64,000 nucleotides of DNA from Patulibacter minatonensis DSM 18081 (GCF_000519325.1 NZ_KI912613.1:1585997-1649996); one strand, 5' to 3'; positions 1 through 9,302 are shown, counted from the first letter of the stretch. The notes: a model not told the origin generated them from the sequence alone. Program-made: numbers and translations.

Positions 1-137
1 TCGACGTCGCCCGGCTCCCGGTCCAGTCGGACGACCGCCTCCTGCGCGACGTCCTCCGCCTCGGCGACTGAGCCGAGCATCCGGTAGGCGACCTGGAAGG
101 CGGTGCGTCGGGCGTTCTGGAGCGGTGCGGGCGGCAT
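1..137 (-). CDS. ECF sigma factor, ECF41-like, N-terminal part (runs off window)
   Basis: The reverse strand reads about 45 codons from an ATG at 137 to the window edge. It contains AYRMLGSVAEAEDVAQE followed by AVVRLDRE, the conserved region 2 core-binding helix of ECF sigma factors, close to the YRMLGSxADAEDVVQE form of the SigJ/ECF41 groups. The product would redirect RNA polymerase to a small regulon. The C-terminal half, including any SnoaL-like domain typical of ECF41, lies outside the window. A TGTCACA-N16-CGTC promoter sits directly upstream, as expected for autoregulation by this group. ECF identity is secure; the ECF41 assignment rests mainly on the promoter and on the neighbouring AhpD-family gene. 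Confidence 0.85.
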   Translation of the reverse strand, partial: MPPAPLQNARRTAFQVAYRMLGSVAEAEDVAQEAVVRLDREPGDV

Positions 138-147
138 CTGCAGGTCC

Positions 148-174
148 GACGGTCCGGGGACCCGTCCTGTGACA
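148..174 (-). promoter_or_regulatory. ECF41-type promoter of the sigma gene
   Basis: On the minus strand TGTCACA (174-168) is followed by 16 bases and CGTC (151-148), then 10 bases to the sigma ATG. This is the published ECF41 consensus and spacing. The same element recurs exactly before the AhpD-family gene at 2797-2823. Confidence 0.75.
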
Positions 175-263
175 GCCGATCACGTCCGGGGTCCGGACGC
201 CACCCCGGGAGCCACCCGACCGCCGTTCGGCCCGATGCCCCGACACCCGGTGCGGACGGCGTC

Positions 264-269
264 TACGGT
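264..269 (+). promoter_or_regulatory. -10 element (TACGGT), leaderless start
   Basis: TACGGT is followed by six bases and the ATG at 276, the spacing seen before many genes here. It implies transcription begins at or next to the A of the ATG. A CCGACA (240-245) lies 18 bases upstream as a weak -35. Confidence 0.5.
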
Positions 270-275
270 GGGCCC

Positions 276-1493
276 ATGGACGGTCCGGGCACCAGCGACG
301 TCATCGGCGATCCGCACGCGGTGGGGGCGATGGCGGCGCTGGCGCGTCCCCACGTCGTCTCCTGGGACGAGCACGGGACGTCCGCGACCGCGCCGCTCGA
401 CGAGCTCGTCCCGTGGTGGCGGTCCGTCGCCGCGGCGGCCGGCGGGACGGTCGACGGCGGGGCCGCCGGCGGCGCCGTGCGTGTCGGCCGGGACCGCGAC
501 GGCCGCGCGCGGATCGTCGAGGCCGCCGTGGGCGGCGCGCTGCTCGCGGCGGCGAGCCGGGAGGACGCGGAGGGGCTCGACGACGCCCTCGTGCCGGGCG
601 GCGGGCTCTGGTCGATCGCCGTCGCCGGGCCGAGCGGGGAGCAGCGCGAGTTCCACGTCGTCCTGCTGCTCGGCGACGAGCCCCGGGTCTGGGGCAGCAC
701 GACCGCCACCGGCTCGACGATGGCGCTCGTCCTCGACGCGACGGACGCCGACCCGGGGACGACGGTCGCGGTGGCCGTCGACGACGGGGAGGCCGCGAGC
801 GACCGTCCGGTCGACGCGGTGCTCCGGGTCACCGGAGGCGTGGCCGTCCCCGTTCGACGGCACGTCACGTCCGCGGACCTCGAGCGCCGGACGGAGGAGC
901 TGATGCGGGAGCTGCTGGCCGGCGTCGATGCCGACGTGCTCGCCGGCGGCGCCGCGGAGTGGCTCGCGTCCTTCGAGACCGCACACCGGCACGCGACGAA
1001 CGACCTCACGGCGCGCGGGACCGCCGTCGCCGCCGCGTGGGGGGCCGACCTGGCCCCGCCCTCGGTGGTGGTCGTGCGGCTGTCACCGGTCGGCGCGGCC
1101 CCCGACTGGTCGGGCCACCCGGGCACCCGGTTCGAGGACGTCGTCCGGCGGCGGCTGTTCCGCCCGACCGTCGTCGACGTCCGTGGTCGCGTCCCGGTCG
1201 CCCCCGTCACCGCCTGGACGCGGTCCGATCGCGGCGACGAGCCGTGGCGGACCCTCCGTGGCCTGCGCGAGCTGCCGCCGCTGGACGACGACGCCCAGGG
1301 CCGGGTCGCGCAGGCCCTGGTGCGGCTCGAGGAGCTCGAGCTCGACGTGGTCGGCGCGATCAACCGCGCGACGGCGGCCGCGGGGCGGGACACCGTCGCG
1401 ATCGTCGTCGCGCCGGACGGCCGTCCGGCGCCCCGCATCGACCGGTGGTGGCCGGCGGACGTCCGCCCGGACGACCGGCGTCGCCTGACCTGA
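276..1493 (+). CDS. Conserved protein of unknown family, paralogue 1 (long form)
   Basis: This 405-residue acidic soluble protein has no signal peptide and no recognisable catalytic motif. Its first ~230 residues align with the next gene: SDVIGDPHAV matches SDAIGDPDAV, PLDELVPWWRSVA is identical, and VRVGRDRDGRARIVE matches LRVGRDAEGRARIVE. The remaining ~170 residues are unique to this copy and include RLSPVGAAPDWSGHPG and a helical stretch near 345-365. The start is fixed by alignment with the paralogue and by TACGGT-N6-ATG. The pair lies between an ECF sigma gene and an AhpD/hydrolase cluster, but no shared promoter motif was seen. The DELVPWW core might be an interaction module; I do not recognise the family and assign no function. 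Confidence 0.75.
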   Translation: MDGPGTSDVIGDPHAVGAMAALARPHVVSWDEHGTSATAPLDELVPWWRSVAAAAGGTVDGGAAGGAVRVGRDRDGRARIVEAAVGGALLAAASREDAEGLDDALVPGGGLWSIAVAGPSGEQREFHVVLLLGDEPRVWGSTTATGSTMALVLDATDADPGTTVAVAVDDGEAASDRPVDAVLRVTGGVAVPVRRHVTSADLERRTEELMRELLAGVDADVLAGGAAEWLASFETAHRHATNDLTARGTAVAAAWGADLAPPSVVVVRLSPVGAAPDWSGHPGTRFEDVVRRRLFRPTVVDVRGRVPVAPVTAWTRSDRGDEPWRTLRGLRELPPLDDDAQGRVAQALVRLEELELDVVGAINRATAAAGRDTVAIVVAPDGRPAPRIDRWWPADVRPDDRRRLT

Positions 1494-1550
1494 TCGGCGG
1501 GCGGGCGCGGACGCGGTCGGCGTCGTGCGCCGCTCGCGGTCCCGGCCGAC

Positions 1551-1556
1551 TAGCGT
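1551..1556 (+). promoter_or_regulatory. -10 element (TAGCGT), leaderless start
   Basis: TAGCGT lies seven bases before the ATG at 1564. It supports that start over upstream in-frame codons and suggests the second paralogue has its own promoter. Confidence 0.45.
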
Positions 1557-1563
1557 AGGCACC

Positions 1564-2301
1564 ATGGGCGCCGGCTCCAGTGACGCGATCGGGGACCCGG
1601 ACGCCGTGCGGTCGCTGACCGACGACGCCCGGCGCTCGGTCGTCGCCTGGGAGGACGGCGTCGCGTCGCCCACCGTCCCGCTCGACGAGCTCGTGCCCTG
1701 GTGGCGCAGCGTGGCGGACGGGCTGTCCGGCGGCGATGAACGACCGTCGGCCGAGCTCCGGGTCGGCCGGGACGCCGAGGGCCGTGCGCGGATCGTCGAG
1801 CCTGCGGGGGGCGGTCCGGCACTGGCGGTCGCCGGTCCGGAAGACGTCGGCGACCTCGAGGACGTCCTCGTGGCCACGAGCGCCTACTGGTCGGTCGCGC
1901 TGACGGGACCCGACGGGACGCCGCCCGAGATGCACTCGGCGATCCTCGTCGGCGGCGCCGTCCGGACGTGGACGTGGGACGGCCCCGCCGGGACGACGAC
2001 CGCGGTGGTGCTCGGCCCCGGACGGGGCGCGGCCGACCCGTCGCAGGACGGCACCGCCGCCGCGCGGCCGGGGGACGACCCGGTCGACGGGGCGACGACC
2101 GTGGCCGCCGTGCGGACCGTGGACCCGGACGACGAGCCGGACCCGGACCGGCCCGCGGACCTCGTGCTGCGGATCACGCCGGACGCCGTGGTCCGGGTCG
2201 GGGTCGAGGTGACGGCGGGCGAGATCGAGTGGGCCTACGAGACGCTCATGCAGGACCTCGTCGGCGGGGCGCTCGCCGACTGGGGCGAGCCCGGCGCCTG
2301 A
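1564..2301 (+). CDS. Conserved protein of unknown family, paralogue 2 (short form)
   Basis: This 245-residue protein aligns along its length with the N-terminal part of the preceding gene. Shared blocks are GDPDAVRSL, PLDELVPWWRSVADG, RVGRDAEGRARIVEP and the terminal VLRIT followed by ETLMQDLVGG (VLRVT and EELMRELLAG in paralogue 1). It lacks the ~170-residue C-terminal extension, so the duplication either lost or never had it. The middle carries a low-complexity Asp/Pro/Thr insert. The start is taken at 1564 because it aligns with the paralogue start and follows TAGCGT. The gene converges on the AhpD gene with seven bases between stop codons. The function is unknown. Confidence 0.75.
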   Translation: MGAGSSDAIGDPDAVRSLTDDARRSVVAWEDGVASPTVPLDELVPWWRSVADGLSGGDERPSAELRVGRDAEGRARIVEPAGGGPALAVAGPEDVGDLEDVLVATSAYWSVALTGPDGTPPEMHSAILVGGAVRTWTWDGPAGTTTAVVLGPGRGAADPSQDGTAAARPGDDPVDGATTVAAVRTVDPDDEPDPDRPADLVLRITPDAVVRVGVEVTAGEIEWAYETLMQDLVGGALADWGEPGA

Positions 2302-2308
2302 GACCCGC

Positions 2309-2788
2309 CTACGCGGCGTCCCAGCTCGCCGGCACCATCCGCGTCGCGACGGCCACGCGGTTCCACGCGTTGATCGCGGCGATCTGGAACAGCACGTGCG
2401 AGAGCTCGGCGTCGTCGAGATGCCGGGCGGCCTCGCCCCAGACGTCGTCGGGGACCTGCGTCTCCGCGACGAGCGTCACCGCGTCGGTCAGCGCGAGGAC
2501 CGCCTTCTCGCGGGCGTCGAAGTACGGGCTCTCCGCGTGGGCGGGCAGCTGGGCGAGCCGGACGTCGCTCTCGCCCTGGGCCTTCGCGTCGGTCCAGTGC
2601 ATGTCGAGGCAGAACGCGCAGCCGTTGATCTGCGACGCCCGGAGCTTGATCAGCTCCTTGAGGACGGGGTCCAGGTCGATGCGCTGCTCGACCCGGCCGA
2701 GGGCGGCGGCGACGGCTCCGGCGTGCTGCATGGCGTCCAGGCGCGGGCCGTGGGTGGTCGTGGTGGTGGGGGTCTCGGTGGTGGTCAT
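2309..2788 (-). CDS. AhpD/carboxymuconolactone decarboxylase family protein
   Basis: This 159-residue alkylhydroperoxidase-AhpD-like protein carries the family motif as NGCAFCLDMH, preceded by LIKLRASQI. The two cysteines and the histidine are the redox centre known from AhpD, which reduces peroxides using a thioredoxin-like partner; some relatives are gamma-carboxymuconolactone decarboxylases. The ATG at 2788 is chosen over one at 2824 because a perfect ECF41 promoter ends eight bases upstream of it. The gene follows the alpha/beta hydrolase on the same strand after 48 bases but has this independent promoter, so it probably belongs to the regulon of the sigma factor at the window start. The true substrate is unknown. 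Confidence 0.88.
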   Translation of the reverse strand: MTTTETPTTTTTHGPRLDAMQHAGAVAAALGRVEQRIDLDPVLKELIKLRASQINGCAFCLDMHWTDAKAQGESDVRLAQLPAHAESPYFDAREKAVLALTDAVTLVAETQVPDDVWGEAARHLDDAELSHVLFQIAAINAWNRVAVATRMVPASWDAA

Positions 2789-2796
2789 GTCCCTTC

Positions 2797-2823
2797 GACG
2801 GGACGGGGTGTCCGCGTGTGACA
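2797..2823 (-). promoter_or_regulatory. ECF41-type promoter of the AhpD-family gene
   Basis: TGTCACA (2823-2817 on the minus strand), 16 bases, then CGTC (2800-2797), eight bases before the ATG at 2788. Both motifs and the spacing match the promoter of the sigma gene at 148-174. I saw no third TGTCACA/TGTGACA in the window. Confidence 0.75.
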
Positions 2824-2836
2824 TGCCGCCGTCGGA

Positions 2837-3721
2837 TCAGGCGGTCGTCGGCCCCGTGAGGAACGCGACCGTCCGGTCGAACACCTCGTCGGTGTCGAGC
2901 ATCGGCCAGTGGCCGCCGTCGACGAGCGCGGTCTCCACCGGACCACCGAGCGCCCGGGCGAGGACGTCCATCTCGCCGCTGCCGACGTACGGGTCGTCGG
3001 CGCCCCAGATCACGAGCGCGGGTGCGGTGACGTCCGCGAGACGGTCGCCGTAGCGGCCGAGGACCTCCGGGCCGGCGGACCGGTACAGCGCGAGGATCGC
3101 GCGCTTCATCGCCGGGTCGAGATCGCGCCGGATGCGATCCAGCAGGTCGGCGTCGAGCGGACGGAGCCCCGGGCGCTGCAGGCGCGTCAGCAGCTTGATC
3201 GTGAACCGGTTGAACACCGTCATGCCGACCTCGCCGACGACCCGCGGGCGCCACAGGTACGTGGCCAGCCAGTGCCAGCGGTAGTCCGCCGACAGCGGCA
3301 CGACGTCGATCGCCACCAGCCGCCGGATCCGCCCGGGACGTCGCGCCGCGGCGGCGAGCGCGAGGCTGCCCCAGTCGTGGACGACGAGGTCGAAGCGCGG
3401 GACGTCGAGCGCGTCCACGAAGGCGTCGAACCACGCGACGTAGGCGTCGAGCGACGCGTCGAACCGCGCGGGGTCCGGGCGCCCGGAGCGACCGAAGCCT
3501 GGGAGGTCCGGCGCCACGACCCGCCCGAGCTCCGCGGAGCGCCGGAGGAGCGGGAGCCACGCGTCGGCCGAGTCCGGGTTGCCGTGCACGCAGATCGTCG
3601 GCACGTCGCCGGTGCCGGCGTCGTGGAGGAACGTGTCGATCCCGCCGGCGTCGAGGCGTCTGGAGGGGACGGCGTCGGGTGTCGCGCCGCTGCTGGAGGA
3701 CGGGGTCTCGAAGACGGACAT
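2837..3721 (-). CDS. Alpha/beta hydrolase, haloalkane dehalogenase/epoxide hydrolase-like
   Basis: This 294-residue alpha/beta-hydrolase has oxyanion motif CVHGNPDSADAW, the nucleophile elbow VVHDWGS, an acid-containing strand ending VIWGADDPYV, and the catalytic histidine in DGGHWPMLD. An aspartate at the nucleophile position within HDWGS points to haloalkane dehalogenases or epoxide hydrolases rather than Ser esterases; the substrate cannot be named. An upstream in-frame ATG at 3784 would overlap the divergent regulator, so 3721 is preferred. It is transcribed divergently from the HxlR gene and followed by the AhpD gene, suggesting HxlR controls it in a response to a reactive or chlorinated organic compound; that role is inference. 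Confidence 0.85.
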   Translation of the reverse strand: MSVFETPSSSSGATPDAVPSRRLDAGGIDTFLHDAGTGDVPTICVHGNPDSADAWLPLLRRSAELGRVVAPDLPGFGRSGRPDPARFDASLDAYVAWFDAFVDALDVPRFDLVVHDWGSLALAAAARRPGRIRRLVAIDVVPLSADYRWHWLATYLWRPRVVGEVGMTVFNRFTIKLLTRLQRPGLRPLDADLLDRIRRDLDPAMKRAILALYRSAGPEVLGRYGDRLADVTAPALVIWGADDPYVGSGEMDVLARALGGPVETALVDGGHWPMLDTDEVFDRTVAFLTGPTTA

Positions 3722-3767
3722 GGGCTGCTCGGTGGTGGCGGGTGGTCCAGATTGTGGACTGACTGCG

Positions 3768-3780
3768 CGGTACCGTACCG
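3768..3780. promoter_or_regulatory. Inverted repeat over the HxlR promoter
   Basis: CGGTAC-C-GTACCG is an inverted repeat with 6-base arms and a one-base spacer. It covers TACCGT (3771-3776), the -10-like hexamer six bases before the HxlR ATG, and lies in the divergent gap to the hydrolase. HxlR regulators bind such repeats, so this is a plausible shared operator. Confidence 0.5.
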
Positions 3781-3782
3781 GC

Positions 3783-4247
3783 ATGGGTCCGGAAGCGCTA
3801 CCGAGTCCGCGGACGTGCTCGATGACCGACGCCGTGGCGGTGCTCGGGGACAGTCACACGCTGCCGCTGCTGCGCGAGATCCTCTACGGCTACCGTCGGT
3901 TCTCCGAGCTCGCGACGCTGACCGGGGCGCCCCGGTCGCTCCTGACCTCCCGGCTGCGCCGGCTCGAGGCCGCGGGCGTCGTCACCCGTCGTCGCTACTC
4001 CGAGCGACCGCCGCGGGACGAGTACGTGCTGACGGAGGCCGGCGTCGACCTCGTCCCGGTCCTCCTCGCACTGAAGGTCTGGGGGGACCGCCACACCGGC
4101 GGGGACGCCACGCCGACGGCGATCTTCCGCCACCGCTGCGGCGCGGAGCTCCACCCGGTCTCGGTCTGTGGTGCCTGCGGCGAGGAGATCCGCGCCGGCG
4201 AGTTCGACGTCGCGGGCGGGACGCACCCGCCGGTCCTCAGGCCGTGA
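3783..4247 (+). CDS. HxlR-family winged-helix transcriptional regulator
   Basis: This 154-residue protein has the HxlR winged-helix fold: a helix with SHTLPLLREILYGYRRFSEL, the recognition region RSLLTSRLRRLEAAGVV, and a wing ending DEYVLTEAG. HxlR proteins are dimeric DNA-binding regulators that often sense aldehydes, quinones or redox stress. The C-terminus has three cysteines in a HRCGAEL segment followed by CGACGEE, which could bind metal or act as a thiol sensor; that is inference. The start at 3783 is supported by TACCGT-N6-ATG. It is divergent from the alpha/beta hydrolase and overlaps the inverted repeat at 3768-3780, so autoregulation and control of the hydrolase are likely. Confidence 0.9.
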   Translation: MGPEALPSPRTCSMTDAVAVLGDSHTLPLLREILYGYRRFSELATLTGAPRSLLTSRLRRLEAAGVVTRRRYSERPPRDEYVLTEAGVDLVPVLLALKVWGDRHTGGDATPTAIFRHRCGAELHPVSVCGACGEEIRAGEFDVAGGTHPPVLRP

Positions 4248-4486
4248 CGGACCGGCGGTCGCGCGGTCGTCGCGTGCAACAAAAGGTCCAGGCGATCGGG
4301 TGACGTGTCAGATCGGACGCCCGACTCGACGACCACTTCTGGACTCGCGCGCCCAGGGTTCCGCGCGACGACGTCCGGTTCGCAGGCCGTCGGATGCCGT
4401 AGGTTCCGGCCCGACAGCGCACGGCCGTGCCGTCCTTCCCACGTCCCAGCCCGACGCGTCGTCGGCTCGCCAACACCAGAGGTCTC

Positions 4487-6097
4487 ATGTCACGTCGTCT
4501 CTCGCTCGGATCAGCAGCGTTGCTCGCTGTAGCCGCCGTCCCATCGTCGGCGTCCGCCGCCGAACTCGGTGCACCGATCGCGCAGCTCCCGGTCAGCTGT
4601 GCATCAGGGAAAAACGCCACCACGTCGCTCGCACCATTCGGCATCGATCGCCCCAACCTCGTCGGTCGCGTCACTCACACCGCGGGCACCGGCTTCCCGA
4701 CCCTCGTCGTCAGTGGCGGCGACGCCGATTCGTCTACGAGCCTCGGCGCTGACGCCGACGATCGATTCGTCGTGACGTACAGCTCGACATGGTTCTCCAG
4801 GTTCGGAGCGAACGCGTCACCGACCGCGACCCTCTACTGCGGAGCAGGCGCCCGATCGGCGACCGTGGCCTTCTACGCGACACCGACCCCACCAGTCGCG
4901 TACCCGGCTTCGAAGCTGTCGACCGGCACGGATTCGTTGCCGTTCCTGGTGCCTTCGCGCGCCACGTTCGTGGCCGACGTCAGCGTGACCCAGGGCGCCG
5001 TCAGGGTGTACGGCACGAGCAATCAGACGGTTACGGGCGCCGCGACCGTCCCGCTGGGCCAGCTCTACGCATCCCCGACCCCGCAGAGCGTCGGGATCGA
5101 GAAGCTCGACGGACCTCAGGCCCGGTATCAGGTTTCCGTTCGACCGCTGCCCGTCGCGATCTCCGGTGCCAGCGCTCCCGCGGTCGCGCAGGCAGCGAGC
5201 GCCTCGACCGTGAGGTACTCGCTCGACGGCGACACGACGGTCTCGTTCGCGATCCTCGACGCCACCGGGGCGGTCCGTCGGGCGTACGCGCCGTTCGCGG
5301 TGACGTCGGGCGCCCGGAGCTTCACGTACGACGGGCTCGACGGAGCAGGTCTGCCGTTGCCCGACGGGGCGTACACGCTGCAGATCCGCTCCGCCGATCC
5401 CTACGGCGGATCGAACACGCAGAACGTCCCGGTCGCCTTCGACAGCAGCGCACCGCAGATCGCTCTCACCCAGCCGTCGAGCAGCACGGCGCCGAGCGCC
5501 GTGGTCATCACCGATCCTGCGGGTCTTGCGTACGACACCGATGTCGTCGCCGGCGAAGCGTCGGCGAGGGTCCGCGAGGACTCGAACGGCACGTCCACCC
5601 AGAGCCGCTACACGATCACCCCGCCCTCGAGCGGGTGGACCAGCGCGTCGGCGGTGACCGTCCGTGCCGTCGACAAGCTCGGGAACAGCACGTCGCAGAC
5701 CCTGAAGATCGCCGTTCCGTCGAAGGCGCCGACCGGTGGCGGGTCGGCCGGCGGGTCCGGTCCCGTCGGGACGGGGTCGGGGATCCTGCGGGGGACGGCG
5801 ACGATGAGGATCAGCGCGGCCCGTTCGACAGGCGCCCTCGTCCGCGGGACGGGGTCGAAAATCGGCGCCCGGGTCACGGTCCGACTGCGGATCGCGAAGG
5901 CCCTCGCACGGAAGTACCGCCTGCCGGTCGACATCGGAAAGGCATCGACCTCCATCGGTGGGGATCGCACCTTCGCGGTGAAGGTCCGCATCTCGAAGAC
6001 GGCGGCCAAACGCCTGCGCAAGCGGTCCTCGACGAAGCTGTCGATCGTCGTCGCCGGCGGCAAGGCGCTGCGGAGCAGCGTGCAATTGCGCCGGTAG
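4487..6097 (+). CDS. Secreted protein with FlgD-like Ig domain and basic beta C-terminus
   Basis: This 536-residue protein begins with a signal peptide (MSRRLSLGSAALLAVAAV, likely cut after SASA). Residues ~240-310 contain SFAILDATGAVRRAY and GLDGAGLPLPDGAYTLQI, the pattern of FlgD-type Ig domains. A Gly/Ser linker near 430 precedes a Lys/Arg-rich beta domain ending KALRSSVQLRR, common at the end of surface proteins in Solirubrobacterales. GAGG lies just before the ATG at 4487, and TAGGTT at 4400-4405 is a possible -10 giving a ~75-base leader. Base composition is noticeably less GC-rich than neighbours. It is probably an exported adhesin or envelope protein; no enzymatic motif was found. It converges on hsdR with six bases between stops. 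Confidence 0.7.
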   Translation: MSRRLSLGSAALLAVAAVPSSASAAELGAPIAQLPVSCASGKNATTSLAPFGIDRPNLVGRVTHTAGTGFPTLVVSGGDADSSTSLGADADDRFVVTYSSTWFSRFGANASPTATLYCGAGARSATVAFYATPTPPVAYPASKLSTGTDSLPFLVPSRATFVADVSVTQGAVRVYGTSNQTVTGAATVPLGQLYASPTPQSVGIEKLDGPQARYQVSVRPLPVAISGASAPAVAQAASASTVRYSLDGDTTVSFAILDATGAVRRAYAPFAVTSGARSFTYDGLDGAGLPLPDGAYTLQIRSADPYGGSNTQNVPVAFDSSAPQIALTQPSSSTAPSAVVITDPAGLAYDTDVVAGEASARVREDSNGTSTQSRYTITPPSSGWTSASAVTVRAVDKLGNSTSQTLKIAVPSKAPTGGGSAGGSGPVGTGSGILRGTATMRISAARSTGALVRGTGSKIGARVTVRLRIAKALARKYRLPVDIGKASTSIGGDRTFAVKVRISKTAAKRLRKRSSTKLSIVVAGGKALRSSVQLRR

Positions 6098-6103
6098 CCC
6101 GCT

Positions 6104-9100
6104 TCAGCCCCGCAGCTCCTCCGCGAACCGCGGGGCCATCGCCTCCATCTGCTCGAGCACCCGGACGATCGCCTCGCGCTGCTGGTCGGGTGGGTAGCCG
6201 TGCTTGCGCAGCAGCCGCTTGATGCTGGCGCGGAGCTTCGCCTTGACGTCCTCCCGCACCGTCCAGTCGGTGCGGGTGTCGCGGCGCATCGTCTCGACGA
6301 GGTCGCGGGCGATGAGGGCGAGGACGTCGTCGCCCATCTCCTCGACCGCGGACGGGTTCTGGGCGACGACGTCGTAGAACGCCAGCTCGTCGGCGTGCAG
6401 CGGCGGGTCGAAGCGCTTGCCGCGCTCGGCCTCGGCGACGACCTCCTTTGCCATCTCGACGAGCTCGGCGATCACCTGGGCGGCCGTGAGCTGCTGGTTG
6501 GTGTACCGGCTCATGAGCTCCTGGACCCGCTCGGAGAACAGCTTCCGGCGGACCTCGTTGCCCTGGGTGGCGGCCGCCGACTCCTCGAGGATGCTCGCCT
6601 TCAGCGCCTCGATCGCCAGCTGCGCGCGACTCGGCGTGTCGGTCGCCTCCTCCTGCCACGCCGGCGTCAGCGCGTCGAGCCGCGGGCGGGCCAGGCCGGC
6701 CTCGCGGTAGATGTCGATCACGCCCTCGGAGCGCGTGGAGGTGACGATGATGTCGCCGAGCAGGCGGCGGATGTCGTCGGGGATCGGCTCGCCCTGCGCG
6801 ATCCGCTCCTGCGCATCGAGCTTCGCCATCCAGACGCGGACCTCCTCGTGGAACCGCACGTCGGGACGGACGGTCTCCAGCTCGGTGACCCCGGCCGCGA
6901 GTGCCCACGCGCGGGAGAGCTTCGACGCGTGCCCACGGTAGGCGTCGGCCACCGGCCGTGCGTCCGGGTCCTCGGGGTCGGTGTTGCCCGGGGTGAGCGG
7001 CGAGCGCAGGGTTGTCGTCACGCCGGCGACGGCGTTCACCCAGCCCTTCTTCGCGTCGGCATTGAAGGTCGTCTTCCAGTCCTCACCGACCAGGTCCTTC
7101 AGCGCGTCGAGCAGGTCGTGGACGATCGCGGCCGCCTCCTCGGCGGTCCGGCCGACGACCCGCTCGCCGACCTGCGAGGACTCGCGCGTGAACTCGGACA
7201 GCGCCTTCTGCAGGTTCTCCGCCAACGGGGCGTAGGCGACGAGCAGCCCGTCCTGCTTGCCGCGGTACGTGCGGTTGACGCGGGCGAGCGTCTGCATCAA
7301 GAGCGCGCCCTTCAGCGGCCGGTCGAGGTACAGCGTGTGCAGCGGCGGCGCGTCGAAGCCGGTGAGCATCATGTCCTTGACGATCACGAGCTCGAGCGGA
7401 TCGTCCGCGTTCTTGATCCGCGCCTTGACGGCGGCCGTCGCACTCGGGCGACGCATGTGCTTCTTGATCGGCGCCGGGTCGGACGGGCTCGCGGTGTAGA
7501 CGACCTTGATCTGGCCCTTGTCGTCGGCGTCGTCGTGCCAGTCGGGCTTCAGCGCGACGATCTCCTCGTAGAGCCGGGCCGCGATCGACCGCGTGGCGCA
7601 GACGATCATCGCCTTGCCGGCGCCACCCATGAAGGGCGTCATGAGCCCGCGGCGGGTCTCCCAGTGCTCGACGATGTCGGCCGCGAGGACCTTCAGCCGC
7701 TCGGGCGCGCCGTAGACGGTGTCGAGCACCGCGACGCTGCGCTGCAGGCGGTCGCGGTCGGTCTCGTCGAGCTTGCCGGTGGCCTCCTCGGCGGCGTCGT
7801 CGAGCGCGTCGGCGTCGACCCCGTCGGCGAGGGCGAGCTTGATCAGCCGCGGCTCGAACGAGACCGGCACGGTCGCGCCGTCGGCGACGGCGCGGTGCAG
7901 GTCGTAGACGTCGATGTCGTCGCCGAAGACACGGCGCGTGTCCCGCTCGCCCTCGGCGATCGGGGTGCCGGTGAACGCGATCAGCGTGGCACGGGGCAGC
8001 GCGCGACGTAGGTGGGCGGCGTAGCCGTCGATCGAGTCGTAGTGGCTGCGGTGCGCCTCGTCGGCCATCACGACGATGTTGCGGCGGTCCGACAACAGGG
8101 GGTGCTCCGCGCCGGCGTCGCGCTCGTCGGACGACAATCCGAACTTCTGCAGGGTGGTGAAGTAGATGCCGCCGGATCGGCGGGCGGCGAGCTCGGTCCG
8201 GAGGTCCTCGCGGCTGCCGACGGTCTGCGGGGACTCGGGCAGCAGGGTGCTGACGCGGAACCCGTCGTAGAGCTGGGTGTCGAGCTCGGTGCGGTCGGTG
8301 ATGACGACGATGGTGGGGTTCGCCAGGCGCGGGTGGCGGAGCACCTTGGCGGCGTAGAGCTCCATCTCCATCGACTTGCCCGAGCCCTGGGTGTGCCAGA
8401 CGACGCCGGCGCGTCCGTCCTCGTCGACGGCGCGCACGGTGCTCGCGACCGCCTTGGTGACGGCGAAGTACTGGTGGGGCTTGGCGATCCGCTTGCTCAG
8501 GCCGGCGTCGTCCTGGTCGAACGCGACGAAGTCGCGCAGGAGCTGTCCGAACCGCTCGACGTTGAAGAGCCCGTCGAGCGTCAGGCCCAGTTCGGTCACG
8601 GGCTCGCCGTCGCTGGTGAGCTCGCCGGGTCCGACCAGCCGGCCGGAGTCGTCGACGTTCCACGGCGCGAAGTGGTGCCACGGCGTGAAGGGCGTGCCGT
8701 AGCGCGCGGTGACCCCGTCGCTGGCGACGACGACCGCGGCGAACCGGAACGCCATCGGGAACTCGTCGACGTAGGTCTGCAGCTGGTTGTAGGCGCCCTC
8801 GGCGCTCGTGCTCGCCGCTCCGGCCTTCTTCAACTCGATGATCGCGAGCGGCAGGCCGTTGACGTAGAGCACGAGGTCGAAGCGCCGCTCGTGCTCACGC
8901 CTGCGGATCGTGACCTGGTTGACCGCGAGGAACCTGTTCTTGGACGGGTCGGCCGACAGCACGCGGACGGTGGGGTTGACCTCCTGCCCGCTGTCATCGA
9001 CGTAGGTGACGCCGCGGTACCCCTCGGTGAGCACCTGGTGCAGCCGGAAGTTCTCGGCGATGGCGTCCTGCGACTGGGGCGTGAGGATCTCGACCGCCGC

Positions 9101-9301
9101 CTGGCGCAGGTACCGATCGGGGACCTGCGGATTGAGGTTCCGCAGCGCCGTGTCGAGGTGCCCCCGCAGGACGATGTCGCCCCAGGTCTCCCGCTGGTCG
9201 GATCCGGGAGCAATGGTCTTTCCCTCGATCGGCTCCCACTCGAGCTCGGCGAGCTCCTCCTGCGCCCAGAGCTCGAGCGCCGCCTCGTCCATGCTGGCCA
9301 T
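6104..9301 (-). CDS. hsdR: Type I restriction endonuclease subunit R
   Basis: This 1065-residue HsdR is the motor and nuclease subunit of a type I restriction complex. Domains in order: HSDR_N nuclease ([12 protein letters not shown] near 35-45, then [19 protein letters not shown] with the PD-(D/E)xK residues near 142-159), a superfamily 2 helicase with Walker A HTQGSGKS (~303-310), DEAH (~414-417) and FTGTP (~443-447), then a helical C-terminal domain. All key residues are present, so cleavage should be active. The ATG at 9301 follows the hsdS stop by one base, fitting translational coupling; a GTG at 9322 and an ATG at 9292 are alternatives. It is the last gene of the operon. Confidence 0.96.
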   Translation of the reverse strand: MASMDEAALELWAQEELAELEWEPIEGKTIAPGSDQRETWGDIVLRGHLDTALRNLNPQVPDRYLRQAAVEILTPQSQDAIAENFRLHQVLTEGYRGVTYVDDSGQEVNPTVRVLSADPSKNRFLAVNQVTIRRREHERRFDLVLYVNGLPLAIIELKKAGAASTSAEGAYNQLQTYVDEFPMAFRFAAVVVASDGVTARYGTPFTPWHHFAPWNVDDSGRLVGPGELTSDGEPVTELGLTLDGLFNVERFGQLLRDFVAFDQDDAGLSKRIAKPHQYFAVTKAVASTVRAVDEDGRAGVVWHTQGSGKSMEMELYAAKVLRHPRLANPTIVVITDRTELDTQLYDGFRVSTLLPESPQTVGSREDLRTELAARRSGGIYFTTLQKFGLSSDERDAGAEHPLLSDRRNIVVMADEAHRSHYDSIDGYAAHLRRALPRATLIAFTGTPIAEGERDTRRVFGDDIDVYDLHRAVADGATVPVSFEPRLIKLALADGVDADALDDAAEEATGKLDETDRDRLQRSVAVLDTVYGAPERLKVLAADIVEHWETRRGLMTPFMGGAGKAMIVCATRSIAARLYEEIVALKPDWHDDADDKGQIKVVYTASPSDPAPIKKHMRRPSATAAVKARIKNADDPLELVIVKDMMLTGFDAPPLHTLYLDRPLKGALLMQTLARVNRTYRGKQDGLLVAYAPLAENLQKALSEFTRESSQVGERVVGRTAEEAAAIVHDLLDALKDLVGEDWKTTFNADAKKGWVNAVAGVTTTLRSPLTPGNTDPEDPDARPVADAYRGHASKLSRAWALAAGVTELETVRPDVRFHEEVRVWMAKLDAQERIAQGEPIPDDIRRLLGDIIVTSTRSEGVIDIYREAGLARPRLDALTPAWQEEATDTPSRAQLAIEALKASILEESAAATQGNEVRRKLFSERVQELMSRYTNQQLTAAQVIAELVEMAKEVVAEAERGKRFDPPLHADELAFYDVVAQNPSAVEEMGDDVLALIARDLVETMRRDTRTDWTVREDVKAKLRASIKRLLRKHGYPPDQQREAIVRVLEQMEAMAPRFAEELRG

Positions 9302-9302
9302 C

